Assembly: GCA_018677115.1 (NCBI GenBank)
Contig: JAHHOC010000067.1
Location: forward strand, 1 to 6,663
Direction: 5' to 3'
Origin: Arenicella sp.
GTDB taxonomy: Bacteria > Pseudomonadota > Gammaproteobacteria > Arenicellales > Arenicellaceae
Length of the DNA stretch: 6,663 nucleotides
Part shown: piece after piece, positions 1-5,509 of the stretch
How the letters are laid out: every line of letters begins with the position of its first letter
Numbering within the stretch: position 1 is the first letter of the stretch
Program-made: the position numbers and the translations under genes
Notes under the pieces: model-generated
Databases searched by the model: none
Told to the model about the DNA's origin: nothing
Seen by the model: the letters and a program-made list of their open reading frames with translations, nothing else

Positions 1-107
1 AATAACTGCCTGCCAACTTTGTCGATAGCGGTTGACCGGACCGCGATTCGGATAGCGTCGCTGGCGCCGTTCATCACACCCCGCGTCAGTTCCCAGAGCA
101 TGAACAT
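1..107 (-). CDS. possible 5' end of an unrecognised gene, cut by the left edge
   Basis: An open frame starts at an ATG at 107 (second ATG at 101) and runs about 35 codons to the edge with no stop. Most codons end in G or C, which fits coding sequence. The start MFMLWELTRG matches no family I recognise. No convincing Shine-Dalgarno precedes the ATG, and an in-frame stop lies a short way upstream. A competing plus-strand frame is open from base 1 to a TAA at 148-150, ending in the residues EFGAYVS. It could be the C-terminus of a gene converging on the cytochrome gene. I cannot decide between these, and both may be chance. I see no other gene in bases 1-181. Confidence 0.2.
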   Translation of the reverse strand, partial: MFMLWELTRGVMNGASDAIRIAVRSTAIDKVGRQL

Positions 108-181
108 GTGGCCCGGAAAGACAGCAGAATTCGGCGCCTATGTCAGCTAAATGGCGTCGCTGGGCTGGACGCGGACTTGCA

Positions 182-664
182 TCAATGTTGGTGCTCGGTG
201 CCCGCCGTTTGTTGCCTGAACGCAGGAAATCGATGCCGCGCGTATTGACTGTGGCAGCCTACACAGGACTCGGTCAGCCGCAGGTAATAAAAGCCAACCA
301 GTTCGGTGTGGTTTTCCTCAGCTACGCGCGCCAGTAGCCCAGCATATTCATGAAATTTTTCATCCATTTGCAAAAAATCCTGAGGCAGTTTGGTGGTCAG
401 CTCACTCCTTTGATCCTCAGTCATTTGTTGATTGAGAATGTAGCCATTCTTCATCTTGGTGGCTATTTCAACCACTTCTTCCATGTTGCCGGCAACATGG
501 GCCGAAAAGATGGATTGCATACCCTGTCGCAGTGCCAGCATTTCCTTATACAGCAAAGCGCGGAGTTTTGGCGACAGGGATTCAACTTCTGAATCGGCAT
601 GGCTGATTGGTGCCGCCACAGACAAGCTAATGGCAATGACAAAATATTTGATAAACTTTTTCAT
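182..664 (-). CDS. exported monoheme c-type cytochrome, class II-like
   Basis: This 160-residue protein has a typical Sec signal: MKK, then a hydrophobic core at about residues 7-20, and a likely cut after Ala23 (SHA-D). The mature part is mostly predicted helix and carries one heme-attachment motif, CVGCH, at residues 134-138 near the C-terminus. A single C-terminal CXXCH on a helical protein of this size is the layout of class II cytochromes (c' and c556, four-helix bundles). Met49 in the first mature helix (LRQGMQSI) could be the sixth heme ligand, as in low-spin c556 types; this is inference. It should act in the periplasm as an electron carrier, or as a gas or redox sensor, with an unknown partner. 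Position 664 is the first plausible start: the signal peptide begins there and an AGGAGG lies upstream, though unusually far off. The gene lies 98 bases after the nuclease gene. The tail is polar and His-rich (EHQH). Confidence 0.85.
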   Translation of the reverse strand: MKKFIKYFVIAISLSVAAPISHADSEVESLSPKLRALLYKEMLALRQGMQSIFSAHVAGNMEEVVEIATKMKNGYILNQQMTEDQRSELTTKLPQDFLQMDEKFHEYAGLLARVAEENHTELVGFYYLRLTESCVGCHSQYARHRFPAFRQQTAGTEHQH

Positions 665-678
665 GCGTTGGGTTTATT

Positions 679-684
679 CCTCCT
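679..684 (-). promoter_or_regulatory. Shine-Dalgarno of the cytochrome gene, with long spacing
   Basis: A perfect AGGAGG reads on the minus strand, but 14 bases separate it from the ATG at 664; 5-9 is usual. No other start codon in this frame lies closer, and the signal peptide confirms the ATG. The spacing may lower translation or may depend on folding of the leader. Confidence 0.6.
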
Positions 685-686
685 GC

Positions 687-711
687 GATCATTGCGCCAT
701 GAGCGATGATC
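687..711 (-). promoter_or_regulatory. imperfect inverted repeat just upstream of the cytochrome Shine-Dalgarno
   Basis: The arms GATCAT (687-692) and ATGATC (706-711) pair perfectly. Inside them CGC (695-697) pairs with GCG (703-705), with a 2-base bulge and a 5-base loop, giving about 9 pairs. There is no T-run on either side, so it is not an intrinsic terminator. It ends 2 bases before the AGGAGG, so in the mRNA it would sit beside the ribosome site. As DNA it could be an operator. I found no clear -10/-35 pair in the 665-762 gap, so the promoter for this gene, if it has one, is not identified. Confidence 0.35.
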
Positions 712-762
712 TGCTCAGCACTCTAATGCCACAATAGCATACGCCCTGAGTCATGCACGCAC

Positions 763-2433
763 CTAGACAAGCTGCAGCTTGGCAATCACATAGGCGTGAT
801 CACTGGGTTTATCGCTTTCCTCGCCGGGTTTGACACCGACCAGTTCATTGCCGTGAATAATCTCGTACTCAGCCCTTTTGTTATCCACCATCTCATTGGG
901 CACGATGCCGTGCATAAGCACCTGTAACTTGCCGCGATGATTGTAATCATAGCGCTCTTCCGGTGGTAACAAGTCAACCAGATTGGTGCTGTCATCGCCA
1001 GTGATCACAGCCAGTGTCTGGCTGTGTTCGGTGTCATTAAAATCCCCGGTCACATAGTAGTTCAGCCCCTGCTCACGCAACTCCTGCATCTTGCGGTGGA
1101 TCACCGCGGCCTGTGCCACGCGCACCCCGAGTTTGGCATCCACCCCGGGTTCAAACGGTGCAAAAATGCTGTTCTGGTGGCGCTTGGATGCCAAGTGCAC
1201 GTTGATGCAGACGAGTTTTTCACCCGACTCCTTTTCCTTAAATACCGCCAGCAACGGTTTGCGCGATCCTTCAAAGCAGGCTTTGTCGCCACCAAAGACT
1301 TCAGTATGTTGTTGCAGCAATTCAACCCGCAGCGGGTTATATAAAAAAGCGTTGCGGATATTGCCACCCGGCTGCCCACCATCGGCGCCGACTTCCGGAC
1401 TGATATCGATCCAGCGATAACGGATGCCGCTAAGCTGCTCAATGGTCTTTATCAACAGGCGGTATGTCTCGGATGCATCTACTACATCCGTCAATTCGGC
1501 GCCATCGTTATCCTGTATCTCCTGCAGGGCAACAATGTCAGGGGTGTTAGCCTGTAATACCACCGCCTGAGCCAGGGTGTGAAAACGCCCTTCACCCCAA
1601 TCGTCATCAATGTCCTGTTCCGGGTTCATCACTTTGCTCTCCGCTTCAACGTGCGGGTCGAGGTTGAAACAGTTCAGAGTCATTATTGTTAACGCACCGG
1701 TCGCAGGCAACAGAGACGACTTTTCCAAGGTCACAAACGCATCTTGCACCTTAAACGGGTGCTGTATTGCCATCTGGTACGAATCTACCCGATAGTTCAA
1801 CGGGCCGATGACATCGGTATCCAGCACCGAGCCCACATTCAGCCGTGGCGCATGATTGTAATTGGTAATACGAAAACCGGGATACCAGCGCAACGGGTTT
1901 TCGGCAGAGATGATGGCACCCTTGTGCTCGGTGCGGACGGCACTGTTATCTGCGCGCTCAGCATCCAGCGCCAACACATAATCACCGTGCGGATTACTGG
2001 GGGCGATAAAGGTCTGCCCCCGCGGAATCCGCAGTAGCATCCCTTCCAGGCTGTTAAGCAGCTGTGCCAGCGCACTGTTACTGGCAGGCAGGAAGTCGGC
2101 GGTAATGTCGATGGCCTGTATCTCGGGGCCGGGCGCTTTGCGGATGCGGATCTGGTCGAGATGAATCTGGGTTACCGGCTTGGCGGTTTCGTGTTTCAGG
2201 TAGTCGACGACTTCGCCACTGATTTCCAGCTCAGCGCCGGGGATCGCGTTCCAGTCAGTGCTGTAGATAAATATCGCATCGGAGGCAGCACCGTTCCATT
2301 CCACGCCGGGCGTCTGCATGAAAAAACCCCGCCGCATTACCGCCGTCACCACACCGATGGTGCGCACCTGCTGCCCGCTGAACGGCGAATACAAATTCTC
2401 ACCCTGAACTTCCCTGATAGGAACCATAGTCAT
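763..2433 (-). CDS. EEP-superfamily nuclease/phosphodiesterase with N-terminal OB-fold-like region
   Basis: This 556-residue protein resembles the COG2374 group (predicted nucleases, ExeM/YhcR-like). Residues about 19-100 look like the YhcR-type OB-fold, from PFSGQQVRTIGVV through the strands ending near the VTQIHL stretch. The catalytic EEP domain runs from about residue 247 to the end. Its expected metal and active-site residues are all present: Asn254 in MTLNCFNLD, Glu305 in VALQEIQDN, His413 in INVHLASK, Asp464 and Asn466 in TGDFND, and Asp545-His546 in the final SDH. It is therefore likely an active metal-dependent phosphodiesterase; DNA or RNA is the likeliest substrate, but the family also contains lipid and nucleotide phosphatases. 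No signal peptide or membrane anchor is visible, unlike secreted relatives, so it is probably cytoplasmic. The start at 2433 was chosen because a longer frame from a TTG at 2508 would begin inside the phoU terminator. A second ATG at 2427 is possible. Neither has a Shine-Dalgarno. Confidence 0.88.
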   Translation of the reverse strand: MTMVPIREVQGENLYSPFSGQQVRTIGVVTAVMRRGFFMQTPGVEWNGAASDAIFIYSTDWNAIPGAELEISGEVVDYLKHETAKPVTQIHLDQIRIRKAPGPEIQAIDITADFLPASNSALAQLLNSLEGMLLRIPRGQTFIAPSNPHGDYVLALDAERADNSAVRTEHKGAIISAENPLRWYPGFRITNYNHAPRLNVGSVLDTDVIGPLNYRVDSYQMAIQHPFKVQDAFVTLEKSSLLPATGALTIMTLNCFNLDPHVEAESKVMNPEQDIDDDWGEGRFHTLAQAVVLQANTPDIVALQEIQDNDGAELTDVVDASETYRLLIKTIEQLSGIRYRWIDISPEVGADGGQPGGNIRNAFLYNPLRVELLQQHTEVFGGDKACFEGSRKPLLAVFKEKESGEKLVCINVHLASKRHQNSIFAPFEPGVDAKLGVRVAQAAVIHRKMQELREQGLNYYVTGDFNDTEHSQTLAVITGDDSTNLVDLLPPEERYDYNHRGKLQVLMHGIVPNEMVDNKRAEYEIIHGNELVGVKPGEESDKPSDHAYVIAKLQLV

Positions 2434-2439
2434 GGCGAA

Positions 2440-2445
2440 ATTATA
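2440..2445 (-). promoter_or_regulatory. -10 box for the EEP nuclease gene, leaderless transcript likely
   Basis: The minus strand reads TATAAT, then TTCGCC, then ATG. This is a perfect sigma70 -10 hexamer, and the usual start point about 7 bases after it falls on the A of the ATG at 2433. The candidate -35 regions at 15-18 base spacing (for example GCCCTG) match the TTGACA consensus poorly, and there is no extended -10 TG, so strength is uncertain or an activator is needed. The position just after the phoU terminator and before a gene with no Shine-Dalgarno supports the call. Confidence 0.45.
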
Positions 2446-2493
2446 ACGCAATCTGACTGCTACAGGGCGCGCCGGCTGCGCTATACGGACAGT

Positions 2494-2520
2494 AAAAAGC
2501 CGCAGCAAATATGCTACGGC
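2494..2520 (-). terminator. Rho-independent terminator of the pst-phoU operon
   Basis: On the minus strand the arm GCCGTAGCA (2520-2512) and the arm TGCTGCGGC (2507-2499) form a 9-pair stem with one G-T pair and a 4-base loop. TTTTT (2498-2494) follows directly. It begins 42 bases after the phoU stop. This marks the operon's end and isolates the nuclease gene from read-through. Confidence 0.88.
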
Positions 2521-2562
2521 CGGGCTTGGTTCAGCTGGTTGGTGGTTTGCGGTCAGGCTAAG

Positions 2563-3288
2563 TCAGTATCCCCCCCCAGCGTATTGCTCTTCAATGTCCT
2601 TAAATTTTGCATGGCGCACATCATCGCCGGACACCAGGTAAATAATATTTTCACAGATATTGATGCAGTGATCACCGATGCGTTCCATGGAGCGGGCCGC
2701 CCATAATACATCCAGTGAGTCAGCTACATTGTCAGGATTCTTTTTCATCAGTTCGACCTGACGGATCACCAGGCGACTATATTCTTCATCAATATCCTGA
2801 TCCAGCCGCATATTCTGCAGGGCGCCTGGGATATCCATACGGGCATAGGCGTCCAAAGTGGATTTCAGCAATTGGGCTACCAATTCCCCCAGGCCCAATA
2901 AACCCTTGTAAAGCTTGCGCTGCATTTCATTGGTTAGCGCCTGCTTGACCATATTAGCGACACGCTCTGCCTCATCTCCGGCCCGTTCGAGGTCGCGCAC
3001 TGACTTACTGGTGGCAATAATCATGCGCAAATCGCCGGCTGCAGGTTGGCGCATGGCCAAAATTTGCGTGCATTCTTCATCGATCTGCACTTCCAGCTTA
3101 TTGACTTTGCGGTCCAGCTTGGAAACGCCTTTAATCCCGCTGCCGTCATCCTCGCGCAAAGCGTCCAGTGTTTTAATTAACTGTGTTTCGACCAGGCTAC
3201 CCATTTTCAGCACGCGGGAGCGAATCTCGTCGAGTTCGGCATCAAACTGGCGCGAGATATGAGGCCCAATATTTAATTCTTCGTTCAT
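2563..3288 (-). CDS. phoU: PhoU, negative regulator of phosphate signalling
   Basis: At 241 residues this matches the usual PhoU length. The protein is all-helical and made of two repeats of a three-helix PhoU domain, about residues 15-110 and 120-220. Each repeat carries the family's metal-binding E/D-rich signature: DLERAGDEAERVA at 99-111 and SMERIGDHCINICE at 200-213. In known systems PhoU sits at the inner membrane, contacts PstB and the PAS domain of PhoR, and keeps the phosphate regulon off when phosphate is plentiful; it also limits uptake. It is the last gene of the operon, 27 bases after pstB. A good Shine-Dalgarno (GAGGGGAG, 3304-3297) lies 8 bases before the ATG. The C-terminus ends AGGGY, encoded across a run of eight G, described separately. 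Confidence 0.97.
   Translation of the reverse strand: MNEELNIGPHISRQFDAELDEIRSRVLKMGSLVETQLIKTLDALREDDGSGIKGVSKLDRKVNKLEVQIDEECTQILAMRQPAAGDLRMIIATSKSVRDLERAGDEAERVANMVKQALTNEMQRKLYKGLLGLGELVAQLLKSTLDAYARMDIPGALQNMRLDQDIDEEYSRLVIRQVELMKKNPDNVADSLDVLWAARSMERIGDHCINICENIIYLVSGDDVRHAKFKDIEEQYAGGGY
2570..2577 (-). repeat. G8 homopolymer at the 3' end of phoU
   Basis: Eight consecutive G on the coding strand encode the last glycines of PhoU (GGG GGG GGA TAC TGA). Runs of this length are prone to slippage. By my reading, one extra G would end the protein AGGGILT and one fewer would end it AGGDTDLA, so either change only swaps a short tail beyond the conserved domains. Confidence 0.9.
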
Positions 3289-3305
3289 AATCTGTTCTCC
3301 CCTCG

Positions 3306-3326
3306 GTATCGGCCACTAACCGATAC
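3306..3326 (-). promoter_or_regulatory. hairpin at the pstB-phoU junction, with the phoU Shine-Dalgarno next to it
   Basis: GTATCGG (3306-3312) and CCGATAC (3320-3326) are perfect 7-base inverted arms around a 7-base loop that contains the pstB stop codon (3316-3318). No T-run follows, so it is not an intrinsic terminator. The phoU Shine-Dalgarno starts 1 base beyond the stem (3304-3297). The hairpin could tune phoU translation, or stabilise or mark a cleavage point in the mRNA between pstB and phoU; this is inference. Confidence 0.45.
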
Positions 3327-4179
3327 GGCCGGTAATATACTCTTCAGTTAATTGATGCTCCGGGTTAGTAAATACTTTGGCGGTATCGTTTACTTCAATT
3401 AATTTTCCAAGGTGAAAATAAGCAGTGCGCGTAGAAACACGAGCCGCCTGCTGCATTGAATGGGTCACGATACAGATAGTGAAGCTCTCACTAAGCTCGT
3501 TAATCAATTCCTCGATGGTCGCAGTGGCAATCGGATCGAGCGCCGAGCATGGTTCGTCCATGAGGATTACTTGCGGGTCAACCGCAATTGCGCGCGCAAT
3601 GCAAAGGCGTTGTTGCTGACCCCCGGAAAGGCCTGTGCCCGGCTCATCCAGCCGATCCTTGACCTCGTTCCACAAGCCACAGCGAATCAGGCTTTGTTCA
3701 ACCAGCTCATCGAGCTGCACCCTGTTGTCCGTCAAACCGTGGATCCGCGCCCCATAGGCCACATTTTCATAAATTGATTTCGGGAAAGGATTAGGTTTCT
3801 GAAACACCATGCCGACCCGGGCGCGCAGCTCCACTACATCAAGTTTACTGTCGTGGATGTCCTCGCCATCCATGCGAAATTCACCCTCTACGCGGCAAAT
3901 ATCGATAGTATCGTTCATGCGATTCAGGCATCGGATAAAGGTCGACTTGCCACAGCCTGACGGCCCGATCATGGAAATCACCTGCTGCTTGCCAATATCC
4001 AGGTTTACGTCAAAGATAGCCTGCTTTTCAGCATAGAACACATTGCCGTTACGTATGCTTATTTTTGGGTCGTCGAGCAATGGTTCACCGACTGTCGTAT
4101 AGCTGTCAGCTACAAACTCTGCACTGACCGACTGCTCCGATTTATCAACACTCACACTGGATTCTATTTCTTTATTCAT
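3316..4179 (-). CDS. pstB: PstB, ATP-binding subunit of the phosphate ABC transporter
   Basis: This 287-residue ATPase is complete. Walker A is GPSGCGKST at 72-80, the Q-loop glutamine is Gln127 in [10 protein letters not shown], the ABC signature LSGGQQQR starts at 184, Walker B ends in MDEP with Asp208 and Glu209, and the switch histidine is His240 in IVTHSMQQ. The Q-loop sequence and the ending [10 protein letters not shown] are typical of PstB rather than other importers. It is a cytoplasmic protein that powers phosphate import through PstC-PstA and passes state information to PhoU. The start at 4179 was chosen because a GGAG lies 5 bases upstream and it avoids overlap with pstA. A longer frame from a TTG at 4251 and an ATG at 4200 both lack a good ribosome site. 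Residues 1 to about 36 are an acidic, Ser/Val-rich tail absent from the roughly 257-residue E. coli form. This tail also contains the Pho-box-like sequence on the opposite strand. Confidence 0.97.
   Translation of the reverse strand: MNKEIESSVSVDKSEQSVSAEFVADSYTTVGEPLLDDPKISIRNGNVFYAEKQAIFDVNLDIGKQQVISMIGPSGCGKSTFIRCLNRMNDTIDICRVEGEFRMDGEDIHDSKLDVVELRARVGMVFQKPNPFPKSIYENVAYGARIHGLTDNRVQLDELVEQSLIRCGLWNEVKDRLDEPGTGLSGGQQQRLCIARAIAVDPQVILMDEPCSALDPIATATIEELINELSESFTICIVTHSMQQAARVSTRTAYFHLGKLIEVNDTAKVFTNPEHQLTEEYITGRIG
4092..4109 (+). promoter_or_regulatory. Pho-box-like direct repeat inside pstB, antisense orientation
   Basis: The plus strand reads CTGTCGT-ATAG-CTGTCAG. The E. coli PhoB consensus is two CTGTCAT-like 7-mers separated by 4 A/T-rich bases. 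Each half here matches 6 of 7 and the 11-base period is exact. It lies within the N-terminal tail codons of pstB and points away from the operon's direction. No gene follows on the plus strand and the nearest -10-like hexamer (TACAAA at 4111) is weak. It may be a chance match. Confidence 0.25.
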
Positions 4180-4184
4180 AACAT

Positions 4185-4188
4185 CTCC
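4185..4188 (-). promoter_or_regulatory. Shine-Dalgarno that fixes the pstB start
   Basis: GGAG on the minus strand lies 5 bases before the ATG at 4179. The upstream in-frame alternatives at 4200 (ATG) and 4251 (TTG, inside pstA) have nothing comparable. Confidence 0.7.
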
Positions 4189-4210
4189 ATCTACTGGCAT
4201 GGCAATACGA

Positions 4211-5509
4211 CTACCAGCGTCTCTCGAGGCGTTTGCGTAACCATACCGCAAAGCTGTTCATAAAAATCAAAAAGGCCAGCAAAACCATGATTGCCGCCGA
4301 GGTTTTCTCAACAAACGCCCGTTCCGGGCTGTCCAGCCAAAGAAATATCTGCACCGGTAACGCGGTCGCAGAATCCATAATGCCGACCGGTGGCTCGACA
4401 ATGAAGGCAACCATACCGATCATCAACAGCGGCGCGGTTTCGCCCAATGCGCGGGCCATGCCGATAATGGTACCGGTTAACATGCCGGGCATGGCCAGAG
4501 GCAGCACATGGTGAATCACTGTTTGCACCTTGGAGGCACCCATGCCCAGCGCCGCCTCGCGTATTGATGGCGGCACAGATTTAATTGCAGCGCGGCTGGA
4601 AATTATGATCGTCGGCAGGGTCATTAATGTTAATACCAACCCGCCTACCAATGGCACCGAACGCGGCATGCCGAAAAAATTAATAAATACCGCCAGCCCC
4701 AACAATCCAAAGATGACCGAAGGCACGGCAGCAAGGTTATTGATATTGACTTCAATAAAATCGGTTATTTTGTTTTTCGGTGCAAATTCTTCAAGGTAAA
4801 TGGCGGCTGCAATAGCTATCGGAAAAGATAGAACCAGCGTCACCACCAGCATGAAAAAGGAACCGAGAGCAGCACCGTATATGCCGGCACTTTCCGGATC
4901 ACGCGAATCCGAGTTGGTAAAGAAAGTAGAGTTAAACCGTGTCCCAATGCGCTCAAGATCATACAACTCGGCGACGATTTCTTTTTGCAACTTACTAAGC
5001 CGGCCAATTTCCTCGCCCTCACTCAAATCGCGCCCGAAACTGTATTTGTAATACATATCGACATCATCGTCGGCGATCATGTTGACTGTTTGCGTAGTAC
5101 CCATTAGTGACGGGGTGGCAAGCACCATGTCACGCAGCATGAACGAGGTATCACTGCTTACAATAGAATACAGTTGGCGCTTTGCCCGCCGCTCAGTCAC
5201 ATCCGGGTAAGCTTCACGTAGCGACGCTTTCAGAAACGATTCGAAGCTGGCCGCCCTGATTTCTGCCTCACTGCTCTGTGGCGTCAGGCCGAGCTCCTGC
5301 TCATCAAACGTGACCTGCATAGCGATATAGGTTTGATTGAAGGCGCCGATGCCCTTGCTGATGATATCAACAAACAGAAACACCAGACAGGCTATGCCAA
5401 AACCGATTGCCACGCGACCATACCAGCGGAAACGTTTTTCAGCGGCATTGCGCTTATCAAGTGACGCCTTGCGGCGTGCATCTGTATTTATTTCTAAAGA
5501 CTTATTCAT
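4211..5509 (-). CDS. pstA: PstA, phosphate ABC transporter permease with a large periplasmic insert
   Basis: At 432 residues this is about 135 longer than E. coli PstA. A basic cytoplasmic tail (1-29) is followed by TM1 (about 30-50) and then a soluble region at about 52-207, which I take as the DUF3333 domain found in many proteobacterial PstA proteins. The canonical permease follows, with TM segments near 208-240, 250-277, 285-303, 335-351, 356-372 and 403-424. The cytoplasmic coupling (EAA) loop is at about 312-330 ([12 protein letters not shown]), where it would dock PstB. The conserved [10 protein letters not shown] stretch at 351-360 matches the region where charged residues are needed for phosphate passage in E. 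coli. It pairs with PstC in the inner membrane. The start overlaps the pstC stop by 8 bases (5502-5509). No strong Shine-Dalgarno precedes it, only a GAG 4 bases upstream, which suggests coupled translation. Confidence 0.95.
   Translation of the reverse strand: MNKSLEINTDARRKASLDKRNAAEKRFRWYGRVAIGFGIACLVFLFVDIISKGIGAFNQTYIAMQVTFDEQELGLTPQSSEAEIRAASFESFLKASLREAYPDVTERRAKRQLYSIVSSDTSFMLRDMVLATPSLMGTTQTVNMIADDDVDMYYKYSFGRDLSEGEEIGRLSKLQKEIVAELYDLERIGTRFNSTFFTNSDSRDPESAGIYGAALGSFFMLVVTLVLSFPIAIAAAIYLEEFAPKNKITDFIEVNINNLAAVPSVIFGLLGLAVFINFFGMPRSVPLVGGLVLTLMTLPTIIISSRAAIKSVPPSIREAALGMGASKVQTVIHHVLPLAMPGMLTGTIIGMARALGETAPLLMIGMVAFIVEPPVGIMDSATALPVQIFLWLDSPERAFVEKTSAAIMVLLAFLIFMNSFAVWLRKRLERRW

Noticed and set aside
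154..172. GCGTC/GACGC inverted repeat after the cytochrome stop as a terminator
   Set aside because: The stem is only 5 pairs with a 9-base loop and no T-run follows on either strand.
1024..1442. Overlapping 106-113 residue frames on both strands within the nuclease gene
   Set aside because: They are shadows of a gene with intact catalytic motifs through this stretch.
2434..2508. 25-residue N-terminal extension of the nuclease from a TTG at 2508
   Set aside because: The TTG lies inside the loop-and-stem of the phoU terminator and the predicted promoter is downstream of it; the extra residues are basic filler with no signal peptide.
2161..2706. 181-residue plus-strand reading frame
   Set aside because: It spans the nuclease 5' end, the terminator and the phoU 3' end on the opposite strand; its translation looks like no protein family and the minus-strand genes are certain.
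2719..2736. GTCAG...GTCAG direct repeat as a second Pho box inside phoU
   Set aside because: The two GTCA copies are 12 bases apart, not 11, and the flanking bases do not match the consensus.
4180..4251. 24-residue extension of PstB from a TTG at 4251
   Set aside because: It overlaps pstA coding sequence and has no ribosome site, while the ATG at 4179 has a well-placed GGAG.
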